Assembly: GCA_003415625.1 (NCBI GenBank)
Contig: PYIU01000007.1
Coordinates: 2,852,001 to 2,916,000 of the forward strand
DNA: 64,000 nt
Direction: 5' to 3'
DNA from: Aquanectria penicillioides
Lineage: Eukaryota > Ascomycota > Sordariomycetes > Hypocreales > Nectriaceae
Part shown: positions 1-10,163 of the stretch, one piece after another
Layout: each line of letters opens with the position of its first letter
How positions within the stretch are numbered: position 1 is the stretch's first letter
The notes under the pieces: model-generated
Told to the model about the DNA's origin: nothing
Database searches by the model: none
The model's input: only the letters and a program-made list of their open reading frames with translations
Position numbers and translations under genes: made by a program

Positions 1-639
1 TCGGGGAGACTGAGGGCCCGACTTGGCAGTCTTCTTTCCCCAGAAGAAGGACATGAAGGTCTTCTTAGGCTTCTCCTCTCTGAGGGAGTTGCTGCGGGTA
101 GAGAACTGCTCCTTGAAAGAGGGAGGCTTCGAGTTCTGGGGGGTGGCAAGGGAGCCCTCGGATCGGACAACGCGAGCGCTAATGTCGTTGGCCGAGTCGC
201 AGAAGACGAAGGAGCAGATGATGTTGAAGATGCCAAAGGTGATGGCAAGGACACCAGCAGCGAGGACGAGGCGCCAGAAGGGCAGGCCAAGATTATTGCT
301 GGAGTTGTGGGGTTGGTTGAGCTTGCCCAGGATGTTGCAGCCAATGATGGCCATGGCAACGCCGAGCCAGGTGAGGCCAGAGTCTTCAGAGAGGACGGGC
401 CATGTGCGGCGGAAATAGCTCTTGGCTACGGGGAGTTCGGAGACGGTAAGGAAAACTGAAATAGTACTAGTAAAGAAAAGAGAGGCGGCATCGAAGAAGA
501 ACCAGCCGTTGGAGGTGTCGATCTTGATGATGAGGGTCCAGCAGGCAACGGCGGCGGTAAGAAGGCCGACGATGGTGAAGGCACGGAGGACTTGGAGAAT
601 AATCATCCCCGGACCTCGGATCGAGTCGCCTTTCCACAT
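1..639 (-). CDS. Four-helix membrane protein, DUF7598-like, 3' end outside the window
   Basis: The frame is open from an ATG at 639 to the window edge, giving 213 codons with no stop and no visible intron, so the C-terminus is missing. It starts MWKGDSIRGPG and has four hydrophobic segments, at about residues 12-38, 48-70, 88-105 and 122-148. A basic, Ser-rich cytoplasmic tail follows, with KSGPQSP near the edge. Family knowledge: this topology and the start resemble the fungal DUF7598 integral membrane proteins, whose function I do not know. The opposite strand is also open in places, but only this frame gives regular transmembrane helices with third positions biased to G/C. The start is the first ATG of the frame. 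The family name is a recollection, not a search result; that it is a membrane protein is much more certain. Confidence 0.72.
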   Translation of the reverse strand, partial: MWKGDSIRGPGMIILQVLRAFTIVGLLTAAVACWTLIIKIDTSNGWFFFDAASLFFTSTISVFLTVSELPVAKSYFRRTWPVLSEDSGLTWLGVAMAIIGCNILGKLNQPHNSSNNLGLPFWRLVLAAGVLAITFGIFNIICSFVFCDSANDISARVVRSEGSLATPQNSKPPSFKEQFSTRSNSLREEKPKKTFMSFFWGKKTAKSGPQSPR

Positions 640-3600
640 GATGGGTTATTGGATAATAATGTCGTCGGATAATAGAGAGATCGTGTAGGGCTAAAGGTGT
701 TAGTCGAGATGAGTACGAGGGTCTGCAGGATGCACCCACCTTGGAGCCTGAAGAATATCACAATATTGTTAAGAAGGGTTTGTTCGACCGTCAAGCGGCA
801 GAATTGGAACAGAATCGGAGGGGGGAGAAAGTAACGGTGGTAAGTGGGTGGTTGATTGCTTGTGTGTGTGTGTGTGTTGTAAGTTCAAGAGTCGAAGGCG
901 AATGAGAGAGTTAAGTAAGCTTTGGAACCAGTCCAGAGAACACAAATGTCAAGGGATTCACTAGAGAAGGGAAAAGAGAAAGGAAAATAAAAAAGACTGA
1001 ACAGCCGTAAAAGATGCTTTAGTTCATGAACACCATTATTGTCGAGGCTTTGAATAGGTGCCAAACAAGAGTCAGAGGGAGAGAGAGTTTCATTGTCAGT
1101 GCAGCCGGCCCCGATTCTTTAATAGCAATCTGACACTTGCGCGCTCAACAATCACAACACCTGCTGTCGACCCGCAGGACCAGGGCCAAAGACACACAGA
1201 GAGAGAAGAAAAAAAAAAAGCCCAGAGCAGGGAAGGCTTATCCCTGTCACATTCGGCAAGTGAAGGGGAGCAGGCATGGAGTGTAAAGTGATGTGGATGG
1301 CGCGTTGTCGTTGGCCCGAGTCGAGACGCTTGCGATTCGTTGTTTCGAGTTGATGGGATGGCTTCGGGGAAGCACTACAACCCAATCAATCCCACGGGAT
1401 AGCCTTGCAGTTGGCGACGACGAGGAGTCTGAACGCGCCAGGAATCGGGCGTTTCATGGCGTGGATTTGCGTGCGAACGCCGGACCCGACTGAGACAGCA
1501 ACGACGTTTGAGGCCGAGGTGAGGTGAGAGCTTCGCGAGCCGGCCGCCCACTCGGCCCCGAGGCCGTATTCTCAGCGGCTACACTAGACTGCCAGACACC
1601 AACGGCCTGGAGGTGTCAGGGCCCAATGGATTGGGCGACGCATCAGCCCTCTGCGAAACTGGGGCCTGGAACTCGAGGTGTGCGCCCAGGTCCCGGCCGA
1701 AGGAGCGCTTCATAATTGGAACCGCGACCATCTCAAGACGGGGGTTGACAAGAGGAACGATTGGACGTCCGGGCACCGGCCGGGACAGATTGTTTCAGAA
1801 GGCTCCCGGGCCTCTGAGTGGGCCTATCAGTGGGTCCATCGGCCCTCCAAATACTGAGCTGCAGCGTGGGAGCCTGTAGGGCCGCCAACAGAGAGCTACC
1901 CCCCCGAAGGCCCTAAAGCTCCAGAGCTAACCCCCCTAGCAGTCCGTCCCCAGCGCAGCGCCAAAGGGAGCCGCCCACGTGGGGACTTGCCACTGAAGCA
2001 GCACCCCCCAGTTTCTCCGGAACATTAAACTTGACACCGGCACTCATCTCTTGCGTCCGCTAATCCGCCCCAAGAATCGCCAGCACGGCCTGGCTCAGTG
2101 GCACAGGCAATGAACCAATGTAAGGGGATCACGCGAGAGAAAGGGCGTTGATCTTCTCCGTTTACTTAACGTCAGCTACTGCGGCTGCAACAGGCCTTCC
2201 TTTTCGTAATCTTAGCTCGTTTAGAAGTATTGCAGAATACGAGCAAGGGTTTGAGCCTCTGCAACCTCTGGCAGCGTCCTGTGGCTGTCGCCATGTCAGT
2301 GCCAGATGATAGCTCATCCGTTCCAATCGATGTCTGACCAACATGTTCATCCCCAGCCGTCAACAGACCACGACACCGCGCATTTCCCCATCTTTTGCAC
2401 CATCACCGAGTCCCCGGTCGGATCCGTCATCCCACGCCCCGTCCTCGGAGGAGCCTCGTGCCCAATTGCTGGAGACGAGGCCGCGACGGTCGCCAATGTT
2501 TCGGCCGCAATTCGCTCCCAAGCGCCCGTATACACACACGGCCCACCTCTCGGGCCTCCGCCAAAAAAAAAAATATTAGCCGCGCCGCTATTTTGGAATT
2601 ATGGCCCTGTCGGCGCGTAGCATTGGATAGCCGCAACGCTCCCAAACTCAAGCCTGCCAGACCAATTCTCCAGGCCCGCAGACGATGATCTCATGATTTG
2701 CTCTCGTTTTCGTTTCCGCAGTGCTCTCCAGACTGGATCGGGCGTGCAATCTTGCTTTTCGGGTACTGACTAATGTAGCATCACATATTGTCTAGCCCGC
2801 ATTGCCGACCGTGCATTGTCCTCAAGCTGCTTCACGTTACATCTCATGTAGGTATGTGTTGCAGGGCGGCGCCCCCGTAGCTTTCACGAGCCTGGCGTAT
2901 GAACACCATCGCACCCTTGGATTAAGCATCGCGAGCAATAGCTGCCCGCTGCCTTGTTGCGCCTATCCGTCGCAGCGCATTGATACTTGCTGCCGCTGTT
3001 GTACTTGCCGTCGCATTAAGCAAACTCGCTCCTCTGCACGCAACCACATGAATACCGCACACATTCCTGCGTGCACATTCTGACGCAGCCTCACGTCGGG
3101 ATCTACATCTGCCGGTCAGTTGCCTGGCCGCGGACACCTGGTCTGGAAACCGTGGCCATTTCTAGGCGTGTGGAATCACACGCAACCGTGATGACGTTGT
3201 GCTTGGAGTTGCCTGGGTCAAGCTGTGATTTGGCAGTTGTCTAGCTGCAGCTACTCGTGTTGTCTTGTAAAGTGCAGTTCCGAGGTGTAAAGCATGTAGG
3301 ACAACTATAGTGCGGTGTGAATCCGATAACACCTTAGAAGAGGGAACACAAACGTCCCGTCCGTGTGTCAAACAAGGGAATCAGCTGTGGCATGTCCAAG
3401 AGGGAGGGAGCCCTGGGCAGTGAGGTGAGGTGGTGTAAGCGTGGGTGGTGGTGGATCACGCCGATTCAACAGAGGTACCTGGCCGTGTATGACGGGGCCC
3501 AGGCAAACCAAAGTACCCTCTGTCAAAAGCGAGGCCATTCAGGTCGCCCAGCGCCATGGATCCGATTGGCTCTCAGCAAACCACCAAAAGTGCACCGCCT

Positions 3601-3739
3601 CGCCGCCTCGTTCTGACGCTTCTTCTTCAACCCAAAATCTCCTGTTGGTGACCGCTCAACTGCTCTCTTCCTCGCCTCTTGCCGACTCTCGACGACGACA
3701 ACCCGCCATCTACGACTCTCCGACGCAAACTCCATCATC
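640..3739. other. Intergenic spacer, no convincing gene
   Basis: No reading frame here has fungal codon bias or recognisable domains; the short frames on both strands look random. A (TG)8 microsatellite lies at 861-876, in the presumed upstream region of the membrane-protein gene. A pyrimidine-rich stretch with CTTCTTCTTC lies at about 3615-3640, before the SERF-like start, as is common upstream of fungal start codons. Confidence 0.5.
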
Positions 3740-4103
3740 ATGGCTCGTGGCAACCAGCGCGATAAGGCTCGTGAGGCCAACCTCAAGAAGCAGGCCGCTC
3801 AGGTTCGTTCCCTTTGCCACCCCACAGCCCGGGATCGACCAGAAACCGGGTCGCCTGGAGGCCAGAAATGCTGACCCTGGATCGTTTTGTTCGGCGGCTA
3901 CAGAAGAAGGGCAGCAGCATGAACGGCTACCAGATGCAAAAAGCCAAGGAGGACGCCGCCACCATCATGCGGCAGAAGCAGGCCGCTGGTAAGATACCCC
4001 TCCCCCGCGATGTCTGTCCTGCCTGCACACCTTGGCCGCTAACGTATTCGCTCTCTCTCCCACAGCTGAGGCCCGAAAGGCCGCCGAGGCCGAAAAGAAA
4101 TAG
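3740..4103 (+). CDS. SERF/4F5-family small basic protein
   Basis: There are three exons, 3740-3802, 3904-3988 and 4066-4103, joining to 61 codons plus TAG. Introns are 101 and 77 nt, with donors GTTCGT and GTAAGA, branch sites CTGAC and CTAAC, and acceptors ending CAG. The protein begins MARGNQRDKAREANLKKQ, the conserved N-terminus of the SERF/4F5 family, followed by a Lys/Ala/Glu-rich helical tail ending EAEKK. Known of the family: small, highly charged, partly disordered proteins. The metazoan and worm members modulate amyloid aggregation, and the role in fungi is poorly defined. Length is normal for the family. The start is the only ATG that reads into the conserved motif. Splicing is inferred but is strongly supported because the frame and the motif are restored together. 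Confidence 0.88.
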
Positions 4104-4812
4104 TCGGTGACCGTGGCAGGGCGCTACGTACGCCCTGGTCTCGCCAGAAGACGACGTTTCTCGGCCCATCCGACCGTCGAAGTTTTTTGCTTCTTCTCTC
4201 TTCTCCGCAACGACCAGGCTGGACGACGCCACGAGATTGATGGCTACATGGGCGGGAGGACTTGATTCGGCGCGGCCGGGCGCGGCCATGACTTGGGAAG
4301 CGATTTTCGAATTATTACAGGGCAGCAAAGGCGAATTGGTGCATGGATTGGATCACCTTTGGAATAAAATTACACTAGCCGCTTGAATGCACCACTTCAC
4401 AATACCGTTCATTTCGCCTCGATTTGAATTGTAGCCATGACACGAGGTCTCTTATTAGCACTCGCCATGGCCGTGTTGGTCAAGAGAAGAAAAAAATATA
4501 TATTTTAGCAACGAACCAATTGCCACGGCCTCTAGAATGCGGAGTCGGGATGACTCATTTCATTTACATTGTTAAAGACTTATAACATCGTAGAATCATC
4601 GTATTAATTCGCCCAGACTGTACGAGCCCATATGCACCTTCATACCCGTGAAGTGTGAACCAGAGCCTTCAAGGCTACTCACATAAGCTATTTCGAATAA
4701 AAGAAAAAGAACCCTCTAGACATCTTTGTATAATATTCCTCCACACCCTCCCATCTTACATCCTCCAAACGCCTTGATACTACTTTGGTTGTTGCGGAAC
4801 CCTGTCTGTCCC
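4104..4812. other. Spacer between convergent genes
   Basis: This holds the 3' flanks of the SERF-like gene (plus) and the cupredoxin gene (minus), which converge. An AT-rich stretch at about 4485-4505 could serve 3'-end formation. I see no gene. Confidence 0.5.
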
Positions 4813-5968
4813 TCACATCGCAGCCATGGCGATAGGCAGTCCGCCTGCATTTCATGTTAGAGAGAAAGCTCGCCGTTTGATTGGAAGGTAAACTCACCAG
4901 CTTGGCCGCCGAAAGATCCGATGCCCTGGGCTGCTGCAGGGAACGAGCCGGCCACACAAGTCACGATGCAGGTGCAGCTGCCATCGCTTCCCATGGTGCC
5001 CTTTCCGGGGGTGACCACGTCGGTGCTCTGGGCCGGGACGCTCGCCGTCGACGTTGCAGAGGCACTTGCCTCGCCCTCGCTTGGCGCAGCGGGCGTGGCG
5101 GACGGGTCCGTGATGGGGCTCTGGGATCCGCTGCCCTTCTGCTGGATAGCCAGAGCCTGGAACTGAGCCTGCGTCTTGTCCTTTGTGGGGTTGACGGAAA
5201 AGGTCATGCCTTTGCCGCAGTGTCCGGCTTGCCTGCAGTAGAACCCTGGTGTTTGCTGTCAGTGTTGTTTCGCTGTCGGCCTATCACTTGTTCCGACTTA
5301 CATAGAGGGGTGTCGACCATGACTTGCATGGCCACCTGGGGAGGAGGCGACACGGTGTTGTTGGGGTTGGCCATGAAACCCGAGTCCATGCCTCCAGAGA
5401 GGGGATCGCAGGGCGTGTCAAAGGCAGACTGGGTGATGGTGTGGTTCTGGGAAAGGAACTCGAAGACGACCGTGTCTCCGATGGGGATGTCGTTCAACTG
5501 GTCGGGCTGGTAGATGAGTCCGCCGGGTCCACCAACCGTGACGGTATGGGAGGCGGCCGCGGCAGTCTCGGTTGCAGTGCCGCCAGCTCCGGCAGTGACC
5601 GTTTGAGTAACGGTCACTTTTTCGTTGACGGTGGTCGTCTCAGCGCCGTTTCCAGCGTTGACCCAGATGATGATGACCTGGGTCTGAGAGCCCTTGCCCT
5701 TCTTCCCGTCCTTGATGTCGTTGAGGTCAATCTGGATTACATTTCCGTTGTTATTGTTGTTGTTGTCGTTGTTATTGTCGTCCTTGTTGTTGTCCTTGTT
5801 ATCATCCTTGTTGTCTTTGTTGTCCTTGTTGTCCTCGGTCTTCTCTTGCAGTTCCAGCGGGTGATCTCGCCTATAGGGCCAAGGCAGACCAGGCTGATCG
5901 CCAACCGAGAGAGCAGTTGACAGAGGCGCGAGGGCCAGAGCAAGGGCCAGAGCAGTGTAAGACTTCAT
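4813..5968 (-). CDS. Secreted cupredoxin-domain (extracellular serine-rich) protein
   Basis: Exons read in minus order are 5302-5968, 4898-5245 and 4813-4844, giving 348 residues. Signal peptide: MKSYTALALALALAPLSTA. An unusual Asp/Asn/Lys low-complexity tract follows at about residues 42-75. A Thr/Val-rich linker then leads to a cupredoxin-like domain (about residues 145-230) with the candidate copper ligands His in NHTITQS, then Cys, His and Met in WFYCRQAGHCGKGM. That last motif is made whole only by removing intron 1 (5246-5301, donor GTAAGT). A Ser/Thr/Ala-rich region with a Cys pair follows. Intron 2 (4845-4897) has donor GTGAGT and branch CTAAC, and yields the end GGLPIAMAAM. Without that splice the protein ends after GELSL instead. 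An upstream in-frame ATG at 6019 would hide the signal peptide, so 5968 is preferred. Known of the family: cell-wall or secreted proteins of filamentous fungi, with copper binding rarely tested. Confidence 0.85.
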
Positions 5969-6839
5969 ATTTGCTTTTGGTATGGGTATGAAGGAAACGG
6001 ATTGTTGAAATGAATGCAAAAGCGAATTAGGGCTCTTTCACGCAGAAAATCCTATCAAAGGATGAAATTGAGGCAGAGAAATGAGAATCGTCCTAGCGAT
6101 TGTGGCTCAAAAAGAATCGAGGGCCTGCTCGTAAAAGAAGAGAATCGGAAGGAAAGACGGTGTTTAGGAAAAGAGCGAAACACGCAGGCAACTTGTAAGA
6201 TGAGATGCTCAAAACAAGATGAGACCTTCGAGTAGAAACCCGGGGACGGGTGACGGCTTATAAGCAGCATCATGTTCCATCGGTATGTGTTCCATCCGGT
6301 CGTGAAGTCGGCTTCATCGACACCCGCACGAAACACGCAGGTCGCGGCTCCGGTTGCTAAGCTACCCCTACTCCTGCTCCTCCTCCTTCGGCTGTGGGAG
6401 CTCCGAGCCAGTAGTGCGGCGTTGTGAGTGCCCAGCGACGCGGGAGAGGTTGCTGTGACAGAATCGTCTCGGGTCGTGTTTGACCTAGTCGCTCAGGACC
6501 CCCTGCTGCGACCCGAAGCGGAAAACGCCCAGACAATGAGAAACCGCCTACAACAAGACCCTGGATAACCTTGGCCGTGAAGACGGTCGTTATTGTTGCT
6601 GCCAGCCGACTATTCGACCGGTTTTCAGTTAGCCTTATTTTAGCGACTTGATTTTGGTTACAATGCATGCACTTTAACCCCACGTTGGTGGCCGTGGTTA
6701 CCGAGGTGGCCGTTGAGGCTGTAGAGGCCGTATAATGAATGGCCTGTAAAACCAAGCGGCCAATTAGCCATATCTGGATAGGCCATTATTATTAGCATCC
6801 GCCTTAGCTACGGAGTAGTTGGTCTACCGTGAAAGCTAA

Positions 6840-7260
6840 AAAAGCAGTGAAGCATTCGTGTTGCATTGTGGCAGTGCATTTTCTGCTATAGGTGATTTTA
6901 TCTGTAGAGCTAAAATTGCAGTGAAGTAAAAGTTTGCCACAGGGACTGGACGATTTGGTTGAGCTGAGACTCCTCTGCAGTGGCTAAATTAATTTGCAGT
7001 GCAAGGAAGGCTTTTTTTTCAATTTACAGTTGCAGTAGTGGCGAAGGCTTCACTACCAGGATCATATGACGGTATTCTTCAGAAAGGCCAGAATTGCAGT
7101 GAAGTGAGGCCGGAAGAGTTTTCGCATACACAATTCTTACACAGGACAATCTCTTCTGCAGAGGTTAAAATTACAGTGAAACTATGAGACCCGAAAGATT
7201 TCGTCTCTACGGCTCCCTGACAGCACAATCTTCTTAAAAAGCTAAAATCGCAGTGGACTC
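6840..7260 (+). repeat. Degenerate tandem repeat, period about 77 bp, core TAAAATTGCAGTGAAG
   Basis: Copies or close variants of the core GCAGTGAAG occur at 6844, 6918, 6996, 7096, 7173 and 7250, usually preceded by TAAAA. The spacings are 74, 78, 100, 77 and 77 bp. Some units also carry CTCTGCAG followed by GGCTAAA or GGTTAAA just before the core. A further single match, GAATTGCGGTGAAG, lies at 8121. The sequence between cores has largely diverged. It could be an old minisatellite or a worn transposon terminal repeat; no open frame runs through it. Confidence 0.55.
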
Positions 7261-7908
7261 AGGTGGCAGGGTTTGTTCATATATTACTTATTAGAATTGA
7301 CTAGTAATTGAGTTACTCAAAGGATGCGATTGCATATACAACAGAAAGTCTCTCAAGGCCCTATGCATGGTATTCTCTCTATTGGTTGACACTCAACTTG
7401 AGAAGCAACGAAATAAAGTGCTGAGTGTAACCAGCCCGCAGCGCAGTCAAAGACCAATAGTACTAAGGCTGACATCCAGAAGCTCGTACATCAACCATTC
7501 CGCGTATTCATAACAGCATGCGCAAAGACAACTTATGCTTGATACATGAGAAACATCGGCCGTGGCCCAACTTGAGAGTTGAGAAACTCGCTACGGTCAC
7601 AGGCGGCCCCTTGGGACGACCCGATCCTCGTAGTCTAAACCCACGTGGATTCGGCAACAAGGCCATGTTTTCATGGCGCACTAGCAATCGATCATTCAAC
7701 TGATTATCCATTCCAATCCTAGATGGCCTGCCGAACGTAATTGACACATTTCTCAAGCCGCAGCAGTGATAAAGCGCTGCCAGCCAGAAAGTTTGAGTCC
7801 CCGGGTGCTCTCATGGCACCGCCGCTTACCTAGCCAAGGCTTATGGATTGAAGACAGCAAATCAAGACCAAATACATCAATTGACTCAACCGTCTACTCT
7901 ACCGTTGT

Positions 7909-8371
7909 CTAAACCATAGAGCCGTATAAAACGGACATTTCATTCAAGAATTCATCGAGCGACACCTCTTGACTTGCGTTATCTTCTACCATCACCGAGG
8001 TGCTTACAACAGCTTCGCTTATGCGGGAGGCTTCTGAAGTCTGCAAGCCCAAACATTGCAGGTTGAAAATTAAGCTAATGCGACCGCTATTATTCGCATG
8101 CATAGTCCCCAAAGCGATTAGAATTGCGGTGAAGGTATAGTAAATCTGCTCTATTGCAGAAAAAGCGAGGCTGGTAGATTGCAGCCGCCGCATGGCCATC
8201 AACCGTTAGGGTAACATCGGCCATCTCGCATCCCGTTTCAGCTATCCAACTAACTCGGGCCAAGTCAGTCAGCGAAATGCACAGGTGAAAATATTGGCAT
8301 ATGATCTGCAGTGGCTCAAACCGCCAGGTCACATTGCTGCTCTTTTGAAACTGTTCCGCCAAGCCAGCCAT
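7909..8371 (-). pseudogene. Possible decayed coding relic, unrecognised
   Basis: Two minus-strand frames abut at about 8200. One reads protein-like text including WRFEPLQIICQYFHLCISL. The next frame contains MRRLQSTSLAFSAIEQIYY and ends LNEMSVLYGSMV before TAA. Both look less random than other frames in this spacer, and they would join only through a frameshift. I recognise no family. It could equally be chance, so this is a low-confidence lead. Confidence 0.18.
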
Positions 8372-9126
8372 CGCCGTGGCATCGTCGGGGTTGCTACGGG
8401 TTTTTCAGCACAGGACCCTTCCAGGCGTCTCACCAAGACTCATCCGAACTTGACCCCAACGTTACTTTCGGAAGAAGGCATGGAGGATCCGTCGGTTACC
8501 TCCGCAGACATTCAAGCCCAACCCATGCTCAACTTGATTTCGGCAGATAATTCATAGGCCCAAGTATCACGGCAGTGCACGAAGTTGAGGCGTGGTTCCA
8601 ACAGTCAACATCATCAGTGGCACCCGGGAAAACAAAGTGGCTGGTAATTGACACCCTTCACGGCTTGCCTGTATTCATGCGTTGCTATTCTCCCACCTCA
8701 AATGATAATCCGTCCTAGGCGCCTTTCAACTTCAAATTAGGCATGGCCTTCTATCAAGGCTCTAACCGAGTGGTAGCCCAGGGGAGGAGGGTACAACGCC
8801 TCTCAGATGTGAAACAAAGTCCCCGTGCCGCAACCATTTAACAAGATGCGGGCCGGCTACAATGATGCTCAGGTACGCGTTTGGAAAGCGCAGCTGGTGT
8901 GAGTTGTCTTGAGCTCCGTGCTAGCTGTTGTTTGGCCTTCTCTTCACCTTGACTTTTCTGACACAGTCCGGAGGGGTGGTGGTGTTTGGTGCTGTCAAAG
9001 TCACCCGCACCTGTGACAGGCCGTGTCGCAGCATCTCCAGTTCGGTCAGATCGGATAGACCTGCAGCCATCGTCCGACGGCTTCAGTTCATCCGATGCTC
9101 GGTCTCAGCCAATACATGCCGGGGTT

Positions 9127-9845
9127 TTACGAGTCTCGGCTCTGCTGCGCTTGCTGCTGGCCCTCGAACAGTCCCGTGTAATAGCCAGCGTAATACCATG
9201 ACATGAGGAGCTTCTTGAGGTTTTCGTCTTGCACTAGAGGTTGAAAACATCCAGCCATCAGCACTTGGACGTGTTTGTGATTGAATACGGGACAGATATC
9301 CGAGGTTTCAACATACCAGATCCGAGGACGGCCTGCACTGGGAACGTCCCCAGGCCGGCCTTTGGTCCATGATCCGAAGGTCCATCATGCGTGACCGTCG
9401 TGCCCTGATCGACATTAGCGATATTCGACGCCGTGTGCGCAGGATGAGCTCATGTTTGATCTACTGCGACCTCCCAGAGGCCGAGTGCTTACCTGTTCGT
9501 CCGCAGTTCCCTTGTCAGCGGCCACCTCTCCGTCGTCGATGGATTCCTCAGGCTGGTCGCTTCCAGCTTCCGGCTCAACTGCCTTCCTGTCAAGATTGTG
9601 AGGTTTCATCCGGTGCATCTTGGGCTCTCGGTACTGACCTGCTGCTTGGCTCCAAGTCTCTTACACTGCCGCCTTTTGCATGAATGCTGTGGTATTTCTG
9701 CGAGTCGTCAGCAACATCCAAGAGCGAGGGGATATGGAGGAACTCTCACCTTGTACTCTGCCAGAGCTTCGTTCCACGAGTCGATGAGGGCCGAATCATC
9801 CCACACCTCCTCGTGGCTGAGATTCTTTTTCTTGTTTCCACCCAT
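9127..9845 (-). CDS. smn1: Survival motor neuron (SMN) protein homologue
   Basis: Five small exons in minus order are 9750-9845, 9639-9697, 9493-9586, 9317-9404 and 9127-9233. They give 147 residues, close to the size of fission-yeast Smn1. Introns are 52, 52, 88 and 83 nt. The N-terminus has the Gemin2-binding helix (WDDSALIDSWNEALAEYKKY), whose last residues cross intron 1. The middle is acidic and disordered. The C-terminus carries the YG box that drives oligomerisation, LLMSWYYAGYYTGLFEGQ. The Tudor domain of animal SMN is absent, as is usual in fungi. Role by family: assembly of the Sm ring on spliceosomal snRNAs with Gemin2. The start at 9845 is the first ATG after an upstream in-frame stop. 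All phases close and both hallmark motifs are intact, so the model is firm although each exon is short. Confidence 0.93.
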
Positions 9846-10163
9846 CTTGAGGAGGACGGGAGAGTTTGGGGCGCCTTCAAGATGGCTCACGCCTTGTCCG
9901 TCTGGAGCCTAATGTGACGGTCCTAGTAAGAGGAACTCTCCAGCGACTTTTTAGTGGACCAACCCACTGAGTGGCAGCACACGAACCCCAGCCGCAATGG
10001 CGAACAGCCCCCCACCACCCACCTGCTGATAAACTGATAGTGGACCCCTCACCGCTCTGCGTAGCGTGGCAGAATTCCATTTTTTTCTTTACCCACGTCT
10101 CGCTTGACCAGCCGCCGAGCTTTTGCGCACTGCCGGGTAATCACATCTCCAACCATCGACACA
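9846..10163. promoter_or_regulatory. Divergent promoter shared by SMN and NOP15
   Basis: The 318 bp between the two start codons must hold both promoters, with SMN read to the left and NOP15 to the right. No clear TATA box is seen. A pyrimidine patch (TTTTTTTCTTT) lies at about 10080-10090, toward the NOP15 side. Co-regulation of the two RNA-processing genes is inferred from spacing only. Confidence 0.55.

Larger units (their letters stand above)
5969..9126. other. Long spacer with decayed repeats, no intact gene seen
   Basis: Apart from the degenerate repeat at 6840-7260 and a possible coding relic at 7909-8371, both listed separately, I see no gene. A GTGGCCGT-type imperfect short repeat lies at about 6690-6735. 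Base composition is mixed and third-position bias is absent. Confidence 0.45.
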
